DNA from: Flavonifractor sp. An92
Lineage (GTDB): Bacteria > Bacillota > Clostridia > Oscillospirales > Oscillospiraceae
Direction of reading: 5' to 3'
NCBI RefSeq assembly: GCF_002159175.1
Contig: NZ_NFGZ01000020.1
Span: 1-54,949 of the forward strand
Length of the DNA stretch: 54,949 nt
Shown: one piece after another, positions 35,187-43,357 of the stretch
Position numbering within the stretch: the first letter of the stretch is position 1
Layout: each line of letters opens with the position of its first letter
Notes under the pieces: model-generated
What the model was told of the DNA's origin: nothing
The model's database searches: none
What the model saw: the letters and a program-made list of their open reading frames with translations, nothing else
Program-made: the position numbers and the translations under genes

Positions 35187-37157
35187 TTATTCCTCCTCGA
35201 TGATATCCACATATTTGGTGTTGTAGGTCAGGGGCTGGAAGGCCTGGCCGCCCTCCTCGTAGAATTTTCCAAAGAACTCCAGGTACTGGAGACGGGCCGC
35301 GTGGACGTAGGTGCCGATGATGTTGACGCCCACGTTGAACACATGGCCGATGATGAACACGAGAATAAAGAGGATCATACCCCCGGCGGTGAGCCCGCCC
35401 AGGGTGCCCAGGGTGTTCATCACGCTGGCGATGACCGAGGTGGCCAGCATCAGCGCCATCAGGCGGGAGTAGGACAGCACGTCGGACAGCCAGCTGGTCA
35501 CGTCGTACAGGCTGGCCACGCCGCCCAGGAGCTTGCCGAAAAAGCCCCGCTTGGTGTGGCCCTGGGTGGCGATGAGGAGCAGGCAGCCCACGCCGATCCA
35601 CCAGCCCGGCTGTCCCGCGGCCACCAGGCCGATGGAGCCGAAGAAGAGCCACCAGGGCACCACGTCCAGCAGGCCGTCCAGGGGCTTGCCGTCCCGGAAG
35701 CCCATATAGATGTGGATGCACTGACCGAAGACCAGCTGCACCACGCCGATGACGATGGCCAGCACCAGAGTGGTCATGGGGTCCTCAATGGGGTTGACGA
35801 TCAGGCCGTTGCTGAACTTCTGCACCCAGACGGGCAGCCCCTCCAGGGGAATCCCCAGCATCTGCTCGGCGAACTTGGGCACCAGGTCGCCAAAAAAGCC
35901 GCCGGTGAAAATGCCGCAGATAAAGGTGGAAATGCCCATATACTGGCCCAGACGGAACATGTAGCCCATGGTCCCCTTGGGGTGGTATTTTTTCCAGATG
36001 GCGAAGCTGACCGCCCAGATGATGATCCCGTACGCCACGTCGGCGAACATGAAGCCGAAGAAGAACAGGAAAAATCCGAAGATCAGCGGGTTGGGGTCGA
36101 TGCCCCGGTAGGCGGGCATGGAGTACATCTCGGTAACCATGTTGATGGGCTCCATGAACTTGGGGTTCTTCAGCAGGACGGGGGGCTCCTCATCCTCCTG
36201 GGGCTCCGCGGTCTCCCAGGCGCAGGCGAAAGCCTCCAGGGCCTTCTCCACGGCGGACAGGCCGGGCTCGGCCACCCACCCCTCCAGGAAAATGACGGTG
36301 CCGTTGGTCAGGAGCTTCTCCCGGGCCTCCGCCTTGCACAGCTCCTGCTCCAGGCGGTCGGTGCACACCTGCAGCTCCTGCCGGCGGGGGGCAAAGGCGG
36401 CGATCTCCGCGGCCAGGCGCTCCTTGTCGGCGGCGCTCTGCCGGAGCTCGGCGTCGATGCGGTCGATATTCTCCGCGGCGGTGCCGGTGAACTCCTTGAA
36501 GTTGGCGGCCGAGAAGCCGTAGCGCTTGAGCACTTCGGCTGCGGCCTCGCTCTCAGTCTTGTGGCAGCAGAAGAGGAGGTAGCGCAGCTCCTTGTCGCTG
36601 CCGACCTCCATCAGCTCGGAGTTGGGCGCGATGCCGGAGAGCTCTCCGGTCAGCTCGGACAGCGTTACCGCCGCCGGGCAGGCGCCCAGGGTGATCTTGA
36701 CGTGCTGGGTGGATCTGGTATCCAGCGGCAGATCCAGGCTCTTCCAGGGCAGCAGGGCCACCCGCTGGGTGTTGAGCCGGTTCTCCTGGGAGGTGAGCTG
36801 GGCGATGCGCTGGGTGCGTCGGTTGATCTCCTCGGCACACTCCAGGGAAGCTTCCAGCTTCCGGTCGTCCATGAAGTCCTTCTCCCGCATGTCGTGGCGC
36901 AGGATGAACAGTCCGCCCTTGGCCGGCGCATACTTGCGCAGTGCCTCCAGCGCCGCCGAGACGGCGTTGGAGCGGCTCTTCACGTCGCTGAGGACGGAAC
37001 TCTCCCTCCGCAGCAGCGCGGTCCATTCGGGGTCCGCCAGCTTGTCACTGGGTTCGGTGACCTCCACGCACCCCACATGGAGCAGCTGCTGGAGCAGAGC
37101 GTCCCGCTCTTCTTCCAGACCGATCACCCGCAGCCGCTTCATTTTGACGATGGACAT
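35187..37157 (-). CDS. ntpI: V-type ATP synthase/ATPase subunit I
   Basis: This 656-residue subunit is the membrane stator (a subunit) that forms the ion half-channels. Residues 1-330 are a soluble, helical arm beginning MSIVKMKRLRVIGLEEERD, and the rest holds about eight membrane helices with the conserved PLIFGFFLFFFGFMFADVAYG and GGVASLYDVTSWLSDVLSYSR, which carries the essential arginine region. The ATG shares its A with the stop of the previous gene. It is of normal length. Confidence 0.96.
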   Translation of the reverse strand: MSIVKMKRLRVIGLEEERDALLQQLLHVGCVEVTEPSDKLADPEWTALLRRESSVLSDVKSRSNAVSAALEALRKYAPAKGGLFILRHDMREKDFMDDRKLEASLECAEEINRRTQRIAQLTSQENRLNTQRVALLPWKSLDLPLDTRSTQHVKITLGACPAAVTLSELTGELSGIAPNSELMEVGSDKELRYLLFCCHKTESEAAAEVLKRYGFSAANFKEFTGTAAENIDRIDAELRQSAADKERLAAEIAAFAPRRQELQVCTDRLEQELCKAEAREKLLTNGTVIFLEGWVAEPGLSAVEKALEAFACAWETAEPQEDEEPPVLLKNPKFMEPINMVTEMYSMPAYRGIDPNPLIFGFFLFFFGFMFADVAYGIIIWAVSFAIWKKYHPKGTMGYMFRLGQYMGISTFICGIFTGGFFGDLVPKFAEQMLGIPLEGLPVWVQKFSNGLIVNPIEDPMTTLVLAIVIGVVQLVFGQCIHIYMGFRDGKPLDGLLDVVPWWLFFGSIGLVAAGQPGWWIGVGCLLLIATQGHTKRGFFGKLLGGVASLYDVTSWLSDVLSYSRLMALMLATSVIASVMNTLGTLGGLTAGGMILFILVFIIGHVFNVGVNIIGTYVHAARLQYLEFFGKFYEEGGQAFQPLTYNTKYVDIIEEE

Positions 37158-37471
37158 CAGACATTCACAACCCTTCTGACAATGAGTGCCGACGCCTCTG
37201 CCATACGGCCCCCGGCCGCTTTCCGCAGCGCGTCGCAGGAGCGCTTCGTCTCCTCCACGACGGTTTCCGCCTGTTTTGAAGCCTTTTCTTCCGCTTCCTT
37301 CATAAACTGGGCCGCTTTCGCCTCAGCCTCTCCGCGGGCCGCCGCCAGGGCCGCCTCGCCGGCGCGCCGGGCGTCCGAAACCGTCTTTTTGGCCTGGGCC
37401 TGGGCTTCCGCCTTACGCCGCTGCGTCATTTCTTCCGCTTCTGTCACCTGCTTGATACCCTCAAGAGACAT
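37157..37471 (-). CDS. ntpF: V-type ATPase peripheral-stalk subunit (NtpF / subunit G-H)
   Basis: This 104-residue protein is almost entirely one Ala/Glu/Lys-rich coiled coil ending in a short AEASALIVRRVVNV tail. It matches the small stalk subunit (called F in Enterococcus, G or H elsewhere) that dimerises with subunit E. It is the first gene of the operon and overlaps ntpI by one base. Sequence conservation is low for such coils, so the call rests on position, length and the C-terminal IVRRVV motif. Confidence 0.88.
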   Translation of the reverse strand: MSLEGIKQVTEAEEMTQRRKAEAQAQAKKTVSDARRAGEAALAAARGEAEAKAAQFMKEAEEKASKQAETVVEETKRSCDALRKAAGGRMAEASALIVRRVVNV

Positions 37472-37528
37472 TTTTTCACCGCCTTTCGCTCTGTGTTCGG
37501 AACAGGAAAGTTTCCCGATTCTATTGAA

Positions 37529-37557
37529 ATGATACTCGAATCATAGATGAATTGCAA
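37529..37557 (-). promoter_or_regulatory. Promoter of the V-ATPase operon
   Basis: On the minus strand: TTGCAA (37557-37552), exactly 17 bases, TATCAT (37534-37529). The start would lie about 50 bases upstream of ntpF. Confidence 0.75.
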
Positions 37558-37916
37558 GTTCAAAATTTCGCATCCTGTGTATTCTGCCGTTCCCTTTTTT
37601 GCAAGTTTCTATCCTGTTTTATGCAAAAATTTGTTAAAAAAAAGACTAAACCGCCGGTTTTAAACCCTTTGAAGCAGTATTTCCTCCGCCGGCTCTCAAA
37701 TGGGGAATTTTGAGCCGTCAAAATTTTGGTGATTTTGTATACCGGTTAGTTCACATGTCGTAAAGATGTGTTACCCCGGGGTTTTTGCCCGGGAAGTTTC
37801 GATTTCCTCCCTTCATTTTGGCACGATCCAGCCGGCTCTATCCGGCCTATGTATACCTTTTTTCGATAAAACAAGGTCATTATATAGCATTTTCACCTAT
37901 ATCACCCCGCTCCGGT
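37558..37916. other. A/T-rich gene-free region upstream of the V-ATPase
   Basis: No gene is supported here. Notable are an 8-bp perfect dyad, AATTTTGA GCCG TCAAAATT (37706-37725), possible operator material, and on the minus strand a small stem (AAACC GGC GGTTT) followed after AGTC by eight or nine T at 37635-37665, which could terminate an unknown short minus-strand transcript. The base composition contrasts sharply with both flanks. Confidence 0.5.
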
Positions 37917-37954
37917 CAAAAAAGGGGGCGCGGGGCAAATTGTCCCGCGCCCCC
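37917..37954 (-). terminator. Terminator of the glycoside hydrolase-like gene
   Basis: On the minus strand GGGGGCGCGGG (37954-37944) pairs with CCCGCGCCCCC (37934-37924), followed by six or seven T. It ends the marR/GHL transcript. Confidence 0.92.
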
Positions 37955-37989
37955 GGCGCTCGGTGTATTCCGTTCTAATCTCCGAATCG

Positions 37990-39066
37990 TCAGTTCAGAA
38001 TGGCCCAGCTCTCGGTCGCCGCTCCGGCCTGGGTCACGATGGGAATCAGGCACTCGCCGATCATCCCCGCGCCGCTCAGCGAGGCTTTGGCCTCCTGGGG
38101 CGTCGTTTCCGTCAGAGGCGCCCAGACCCGGTCGGCGTTGGTCGTCAGGGCGTTGAAGCTCTGACCGCTGTCGCCGTCCCCGCCGTGGAACAGCTGCTCG
38201 TCGGTCACCACCGACAGCATGACATCGGGGTACTGCGCCTCCAGCGCCGCCTTCACGTCGGCGTAAAAGGCGGACACCACGGTTTTGAGCTGGCTGGGAT
38301 CGTAGGCCTCCCCCACCTTGATGGTATTGAGGTAGCCGCTGGTGGGATAGCCGCTGTTGTCCAGCAGGATCTCGTCAAAGCCCAACCCGGCCAGCTCCAG
38401 ACAGAGGTCGATGATATACTGCTGGGCCTTGGTGCTGGTGGCGCTCAGCCAGCGGATGTCGTCGGCGTCCCGGAAGTTGTAGTTTTTGTTGGTCTTGACC
38501 CCCAGGGACGGCTCATTGTAGGGCACGGTGTTGTCCCGGAAGCAGGACACCCGGGCCACGGTGTAGAGCTCCCCGCTGTTGAGGGCCAGGATGGACTGGT
38601 TGATGGTCTTGTCCGTAGCGGAGGCCCCGGTCTTGGTGGCCAGCTCCACGGAGGAGACATAACCCAGAGTGCCGTCGTCGGCCTTCATGTCAAAGACGGC
38701 GGCGTTCCCGCCCGCGGCCTCCACCTGGCTCTGAGCGGTGCCGTCCGTGAGGGCGCTGCGGGGCAGCTCCACGGCGCGGAGCACCTCTTCGATCTCCGGC
38801 GTGGGGCTGGGCGTGGGCTCCGGGTCCTTGGAGACCACCACCAGGGGCTCCGTCTCCTCCGGCTCCGGCGTGGGGCTGGTCCGGGCGAAGGGCAGGTCCA
38901 GATGGAAGCTGCCGTCGCTGCCGTAGACGCCGAAGCGCTCCAGCAGCACATAGCACCCCGCCACCAAAATCAGCACCACCACCAGAATGGCGATGATGAC
39001 CTTTAACACCGTCCGGGAGCGGGAACGCCCCCGGTAGGCTCCGTATCCATATCCTCGATTGCGCAT
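37990..39066 (-). CDS. Membrane-anchored putative glycoside hydrolase (DUF4015-like)
   Basis: This 358-residue protein has a short basic Tyr/Gly/Arg-rich cytoplasmic N-terminus, one membrane helix at about 21-43 (VLKVIIAILVVVLILVAGCY), a Pro/Thr/Glu-rich spacer (about 62-92), and an extracellular domain resembling the putative glycoside hydrolase family PF13200 (DUF4015). LELAGLGFDEILLDNSGYPT fits the strand with the conserved acidic residue. The family has no confirmed substrate; a cell-wall or surface polysaccharide is likely given the position. It lies 16 bases after marR and is probably controlled by it. Confidence 0.75.
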   Translation of the reverse strand: MRNRGYGYGAYRGRSRSRTVLKVIIAILVVVLILVAGCYVLLERFGVYGSDGSFHLDLPFARTSPTPEPEETEPLVVVSKDPEPTPSPTPEIEEVLRAVELPRSALTDGTAQSQVEAAGGNAAVFDMKADDGTLGYVSSVELATKTGASATDKTINQSILALNSGELYTVARVSCFRDNTVPYNEPSLGVKTNKNYNFRDADDIRWLSATSTKAQQYIIDLCLELAGLGFDEILLDNSGYPTSGYLNTIKVGEAYDPSQLKTVVSAFYADVKAALEAQYPDVMLSVVTDEQLFHGGDGDSGQSFNALTTNADRVWAPLTETTPQEAKASLSGAGMIGECLIPIVTQAGAATESWAILN

Positions 39067-39082
39067 GAAACGTCATTTCCCC

Positions 39083-39526
39083 CTATTGCTGCCCTTCGTC
39101 CTCTTTGGCGACGAGGGCCGCCTCCAGCTTGCGCAGGGCTTCCGCCACCTGCGCCTTGTCCTCTGGAGTCATGGTGTCCAGAAGAGAGTTGAAATAGCCG
39201 CTCACATTGGTCTCAGCCTTCTTGCGCAGGTCATGATATTTCTCCGTGGCCGAGACGTAGATCACCCGGCGGTCATGCTCCGACCGCTCCCGCCTGGCCA
39301 GCCCCAGCTTTTCCAGCCGGTCCACGATGCCGGACACGGTGCTGTTGGCACTCCCGGTCCGCTCGGCCAGAACGCTGATGGGGATGGGTCCCTCCTCGCC
39401 CAGCACGTTGAGCACCAGGGCCTGAGGGAATGTCAGATTCAGCCGCCCGAAGTGGGCCCGGAACTGCTGGGACATATGCTGGGTCACCCGCAGGTAAGAC
39501 ATCAGGACGCTTGGTACCTTATCCAT
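39083..39526 (-). CDS. MarR family transcriptional regulator
   Basis: This 147-residue protein has the MarR winged-helix fold: ISVLAERTGSANSTVSGIVD is the helix-turn-helix, and RRERSEHDRRVIYVSAT is the wing with the family DxR motif. It probably binds DNA as a dimer and may respond to small phenolic or lipophilic ligands. It is the first gene of a unit with the glycoside hydrolase-like gene. GGATAGC and GCTATCC (39593-39599 and 39558-39564) form an inverted repeat that overlaps its own -10, a possible autoregulatory site. Confidence 0.9.
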   Translation of the reverse strand: MDKVPSVLMSYLRVTQHMSQQFRAHFGRLNLTFPQALVLNVLGEEGPIPISVLAERTGSANSTVSGIVDRLEKLGLARRERSEHDRRVIYVSATEKYHDLRKKAETNVSGYFNSLLDTMTPEDKAQVAEALRKLEAALVAKEDEGQQ

Positions 39527-39591
39527 TCTCTTCTCCCCCCTCGATTCTCTATCATGCTATCCGCCCGGTGGGTTCGGCTCTGCTTACCAAG

Positions 39592-39620
39592 AGGATAGCG
39601 CCTGATCTGGTCTTTGTCAA
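39592..39620 (-). promoter_or_regulatory. Promoter of marR and the glycoside hydrolase-like gene
   Basis: On the minus strand: TTGACA (39620-39615), exactly 17 bases, TATCCT (39597-39592). The -10 is part of the inverted repeat GCTATCC / GGATAGC described for marR. Confidence 0.8.
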
Positions 39621-39635
39621 TGCGATGCTGTGTTC

Positions 39636-40268
39636 TCACCCCATGACCGGCGTGGTCATCCGCTCCAGCATGACCGCCAGCTCCGCACGGGTGGTGGTGG
39701 CCTTGGGGGAGAGCTTCCCCTTGCTGCCGGTGATCAGCCCCGCTCCCACGGCGTGCTCCATGGCGGTGCGGGCCCATTTGGAGATGGAGCCCTGGTCGCT
39801 GTACAGCTCCAGCACGCCGTTGGCCAGGTCATGGCCGGCGTAGCGGGCATATTGATAGAGGAAGACCGCCATCTGCTCCCGGGTCACGGCGCTGCCAGGC
39901 TGGAAGGCGCCCTTGCCGTTGCCGGAGGCGATGCCGTTCTCCTGGGCCCAGGCCACGGCCTGGGTGTACCAGGTGCCCTCCGGCACATCGGAGAAGCTGT
40001 CCGTACCTTTGGGGGCCGGGGAACCGGCCAGCCGCCACAGGGTCGTCACTGCCATGGCCCGGGTCACCGACCCGGTGGGGCTGAAGGTGGTGGCGCTGGT
40101 GCCGCTCATCAGGCCGGCGTCCACCACATTCTGGACCGACTCCTCATACCAGGAGCCCGCTTTCACATCGGTAAAACTCGCCGCGCCGGCAGGCAGGGCC
40201 AGCCCTGCGCACAGCAGCAGAGCGCACAGCACCCGGGCCGGGGCGCGCCGCTTGCGGTCAAATCTCAT
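39636..40268 (-). CDS. Exported protein consisting of three SLH repeats
   Basis: This 210-residue protein has a signal peptide (about residues 1-28, VLCALLLCAGLALPAGAA) followed by three SLH repeats that fill the rest of the chain: ASFTDVKAGSWYEESVQNVV, DSFSDVPEGTWYTQAVAWAQ and LYSDQGSISKWARTAMEHAV mark their starts. No effector domain remains, so it may act as a wall-polymer cap, competitor or assembly factor rather than an enzyme. The ATG at 40268 is eight bases after AGAGGTGG; the in-frame GTG four codons upstream overlaps that site. Confidence 0.87.
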   Translation of the reverse strand: MRFDRKRRAPARVLCALLLCAGLALPAGAASFTDVKAGSWYEESVQNVVDAGLMSGTSATTFSPTGSVTRAMAVTTLWRLAGSPAPKGTDSFSDVPEGTWYTQAVAWAQENGIASGNGKGAFQPGSAVTREQMAVFLYQYARYAGHDLANGVLELYSDQGSISKWARTAMEHAVGAGLITGSKGKLSPKATTTRAELAVMLERMTTPVMG

Positions 40269-40336
40269 GGTTACTTCCACCTCTTCTGATTATATCCTGC
40301 ATATACATGCCTCTGGTCTATTTGTGCGTCTATTTT

Positions 40337-40365
40337 ATCATATGTTATACACCTCTTTCTTTAAA
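40337..40365 (-). promoter_or_regulatory. Promoter of the three-SLH protein gene
   Basis: On the minus strand: TTTAAA (40365-40360), 17 bases, TATGAT (40342-40337). It is back to back with the riboswitch promoter about 80 bases away. Confidence 0.6.
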
Positions 40366-40444
40366 AAATTATGAACAGTACCGGACAGTTTTTTACTTTT
40401 GGGCAGTTTAAGGCCCCGATGGCGCTCTGTTATGGAAAATGCCG

Positions 40445-40474
40445 GTTGACTTCCCGGAACGGGTATGATATAGT
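40445..40474 (+). promoter_or_regulatory. Promoter of the riboswitch-controlled ATPase operon
   Basis: TTGACT (40445-40450), 18 bases, TATAGT (40469-40474). Initiation around 40481 places the start exactly at the first base pair of the aptamer. Confidence 0.75.
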
Positions 40475-40481
40475 AGCGGTG

Positions 40482-40603
40482 CGTTGAAAAGGGAGTAGTT
40501 CCGGGCCTTCCGGTCCGGGGATGCCGCCAACAATCACGGTTCGCTTGCGGCGGACCTGGCGGCATACGCCGAGCCCTGTTTTCGGTAACAAGACTTTTCA
40601 GCG
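40482..40603 (+). ncRNA. yybP-ykoY manganese riboswitch
   Basis: The aptamer has the family's conserved blocks: GGGAGTAG (40491-40498) at the 5' side, CCAACAATCACGG in the middle, and AACAAGAC (40587-40594) at the 3' side. The closing helix P1 pairs CGTTGAAAAG (40482-40491) with CTTTTCAGCG (40594-40603, one G-U). Family members sense Mn2+ and switch on Mn2+ exporters. Here the 3' strand of P1 is also the 5' arm of the terminator that follows, so Mn2+ binding would prevent termination. Recognition is by motif, order and structure. Confidence 0.92.
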
Positions 40604-40643
40604 GTTGCCACCTATGCAGCCGCTGGAGGGTCTTTTTTATTTT
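40590..40643 (+). terminator. Riboswitch expression-platform terminator
   Basis: AAGACTTTTCAGCGGTTGC (40590-40608) pairs with GCAGCCGCTGGAGGGTCTT (40616-40634) over all 19 positions (several G-U), loop CACCTAT, followed by TTTTATTTT. It overlaps aptamer P1 by ten bases, so the two structures exclude each other. Confidence 0.9.
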
Positions 40644-40702
40644 GATCCTCCGGCTGCCAAGCCCAAATCCCCTCAAAAATGTGGAAAAGGATGTGCAGAT
40701 TC

Positions 40703-43324
40703 ATGTCAGAGCCCTACTTCAACCGCACGCCGGACCAGGCGCTGGAAGCCCAGCATGCCTCCCGGTCCGGCCTGTCCCCCCAGGAGGCCGCCAAGCGGAC
40801 GGAGACCTACGGCCCCAACAAGCTCAGCGAAGGCAAGAAGAAATCGGTGGCCATGGTGTTCGCCGAGCAGTTCAAGGACCTGCTGGTGGTGATCCTGGTC
40901 ATCGCCGCCCTCATCTCCGCCGTGTCGGAGAATGTGGAGAGCACCATCGTCATCTTCGCGGTGCTGATCCTCAACGCCGTGCTGGGCACGGTGCAGTACT
41001 TGAAGGCAGAAAAATCCCTGGAAAGTCTGAAAGCCATGTCCTCCCCCACCGCCAAGGTGCTGCGGGGCGGCGTCCGGGTGGAGATCCCCTCGGCCGAGGT
41101 GGTCCCCGGCGACATCGTGCTGCTGGACGCCGGCGACATGGTGGTGGCCGACGGCCGTATCCTGGAGAACTTCTCCCTGAAAGTGAATGAGAGCTCCCTC
41201 ACTGGCGAGAGTGAGGGCGTGGAAAAGACCGCCGGCACCATCAACAGCGACCAGGTGGCCCTGGGCGACCAGAAGAACATGGTCTTTTCCGGCTCCCTGG
41301 TGACCTATGGCCGGGCCACGGTGCTGGTCACTGCCACCGGCATGGACACCGAGCTGGGCAAGATCGCCGCGCTGATGAACCAGACCCAGCAGCGCAAGAC
41401 CCCCCTGCAGAAGAGCCTGGACGACTTCTCCGGCAAGCTGGCCATGGTCATCATGGCCATCTGCGCTGTGGTGTTCGTCCTCTCCATCTTCCGCAGCCAC
41501 ATGACCATTCTGGACTCCCTGATGTTCGCCGTGGCCCTGGCCGTGGCCGCCATTCCCGAGGCCCTCTCCTCCATCGTCACCATCGTGCTGGCCATGGGCA
41601 CCCAGAAGATGGCCAAGCAGAACGCCATCATGAAGGACCTGAAAGCCGTGGAGAGCCTGGGCGCCGTGTCGGTCATCTGCTCGGATAAAACCGGCACCCT
41701 GACCCAGAACCGCATGACCGTGCAGAAGATCTACGCCGACGGCAAGCTCCTGGATGGCGTGGACCTGGAGCTGGCCAACGATCCCCAGCGGCTGCTCCTC
41801 AAGATCGGCATTCTGGCCAGCGACGCCACCTTTGACCCCAGCACCGGCGCCTCCATCGGCGACCCCACCGAGGTTGCCCTGGTCCAGCTGGGCAAGCACT
41901 TCGACGTGGAAGAGGGGCTGTACCGCCAGTACCACCCCCGCCTGCGGGAGCTGGCCTTTGACTCCGACCGCAAGCTCATGAGCACCCTCCACATGCTGGA
42001 CGGCGTGCCCACCCTGCTGACCAAGGGCGCCATCGACACCCTGCTGGCCCGCTCCACCCGCCTGCTCACCTCCGAAGGCACCGTTGAGATGACCGACGCG
42101 CGCCGGAAGGAGATCATGGCGGTCAACGAGCAGCTCTCCAACGAGGGTCTGCGGGTCCTGGCCTTTGCCCAGCGCACCCTGGACAGCGTCCGGGACCTGA
42201 CCCTGGACGACGAGCAGGACTACACCTTCGTGGGCCTGGTGTCCATGATCGACCCGCCCCGCCCCGAGTCCATCCAGGCCGTGGCCGACGCCAAGAGCGG
42301 CGGCATCCGCACCATCATGATCACCGGCGACCACAAGGTGACCGCCTCCGCCATCGCCCGTCAGATCGGCATTTTCCGGGAGGGCGACATGGCCCTGTCC
42401 GGCGTGGAGCTGGACGCCATGAGCGATGACCAGCTGGACGAGATCCTGCCCAAGGTTTCCGTCTACGCCCGCGTGTCCCCCGAGCACAAGATCCGCATCG
42501 TCAACGCCTGGCAGCGCCGGGGCAACATCGTGTCCATGACCGGCGACGGCGTCAACGACGCCCCCGCCCTCAAGAAGGCCGACATCGGCGTGGCCATGGG
42601 CATCACCGGCACCGAGGTGTCCAAGGACGCCGCCTCCATGATCCTGGCGGACGACAACTTCGCCACCATCGTCCGGGCGGTGGTCAACGGCCGCAACGTG
42701 TACGCCAACATCAAGAACGCCATCCAGTTCCTGCTCTCCGGCAATATGGCCGCCATCCTCTGCGTGGTGTACGCCTCTCTGGCCGGACTGAGCGTGCCCT
42801 TTGCGCCGGTCCACCTGCTGTTCATCAACCTGCTCACCGACTCCCTGCCCGCCATCGCCATCGGCATGGAGCCCGCCCGCAAGGGCCTTCTGAAGCAGAA
42901 GCCCCGCGACCCCAAGGCCCCCATTCTGGACCGGTCCCTGCTGGGCCGCATCTTCGGTCAGGGCCTCCTGATCGCCATCCCCGTCATGGCCGCCTTCTAC
43001 CTGGGCCTGAGCTACGGCGGCGCGGCGGCCGCCTCCACCATGGCCTTTGCCACCCTGACCCTGGCCCGTCTCTTCCACGGCTTCAACTGCCGGGGCCATG
43101 AGTCGGTGTTCCACCTGGGCTTCCAGTCCAACCCCTTCTCCCTGGCCGCCTTCGGCGGCGGCGTGCTGCTGCTGGCCGCGGTGCTCTTCGTGCCCGGGCT
43201 CAACACCCTCTTTGAGGCGGTGGCCCTGGACGGCGTCCACATCGCCCAGATCGTGGGCCTGGCGGTCATCCCCACCCTGCTGATCCAGATCTTCAAGCTG
43301 ATCCGCGACGCCCGGGAGAAATAA
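40703..43324 (+). CDS. P-type cation ATPase (Ca2+/Mn2+ type)
   Basis: This 873-residue P2-type ATPase exports a divalent cation. The phosphorylated Asp328 lies in SDKTGTLTQN; the actuator loop SSLTGESEGV, the hinge GDGVNDAPALK and the membrane-helix-4 motif VAAIPEALSS are present. About ten membrane helices are visible and the cation-transporter N- and C-terminal domains are complete. By sequence alone it would be called a calcium pump, but the upstream yybP-ykoY riboswitch points to Mn2+ export, as for the riboswitch-controlled P-type ATPase YoaB of Lactococcus lactis. The ATG at 40703 was chosen for its AAGGA about 11 bases upstream and the family start MSEPYFNR; ATGs at 40679 and 40691 lack spacing. 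Confidence 0.93.
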   Translation: MSEPYFNRTPDQALEAQHASRSGLSPQEAAKRTETYGPNKLSEGKKKSVAMVFAEQFKDLLVVILVIAALISAVSENVESTIVIFAVLILNAVLGTVQYLKAEKSLESLKAMSSPTAKVLRGGVRVEIPSAEVVPGDIVLLDAGDMVVADGRILENFSLKVNESSLTGESEGVEKTAGTINSDQVALGDQKNMVFSGSLVTYGRATVLVTATGMDTELGKIAALMNQTQQRKTPLQKSLDDFSGKLAMVIMAICAVVFVLSIFRSHMTILDSLMFAVALAVAAIPEALSSIVTIVLAMGTQKMAKQNAIMKDLKAVESLGAVSVICSDKTGTLTQNRMTVQKIYADGKLLDGVDLELANDPQRLLLKIGILASDATFDPSTGASIGDPTEVALVQLGKHFDVEEGLYRQYHPRLRELAFDSDRKLMSTLHMLDGVPTLLTKGAIDTLLARSTRLLTSEGTVEMTDARRKEIMAVNEQLSNEGLRVLAFAQRTLDSVRDLTLDDEQDYTFVGLVSMIDPPRPESIQAVADAKSGGIRTIMITGDHKVTASAIARQIGIFREGDMALSGVELDAMSDDQLDEILPKVSVYARVSPEHKIRIVNAWQRRGNIVSMTGDGVNDAPALKKADIGVAMGITGTEVSKDAASMILADDNFATIVRAVVNGRNVYANIKNAIQFLLSGNMAAILCVVYASLAGLSVPFAPVHLLFINLLTDSLPAIAIGMEPARKGLLKQKPRDPKAPILDRSLLGRIFGQGLLIAIPVMAAFYLGLSYGGAAAASTMAFATLTLARLFHGFNCRGHESVFHLGFQSNPFSLAAFGGGVLLLAAVLFVPGLNTLFEAVALDGVHIAQIVGLAVIPTLLIQIFKLIRDAREK

Positions 43325-43357
43325 ATCGCTACCCCATCCCAAAGGAGGAACCTTCCC

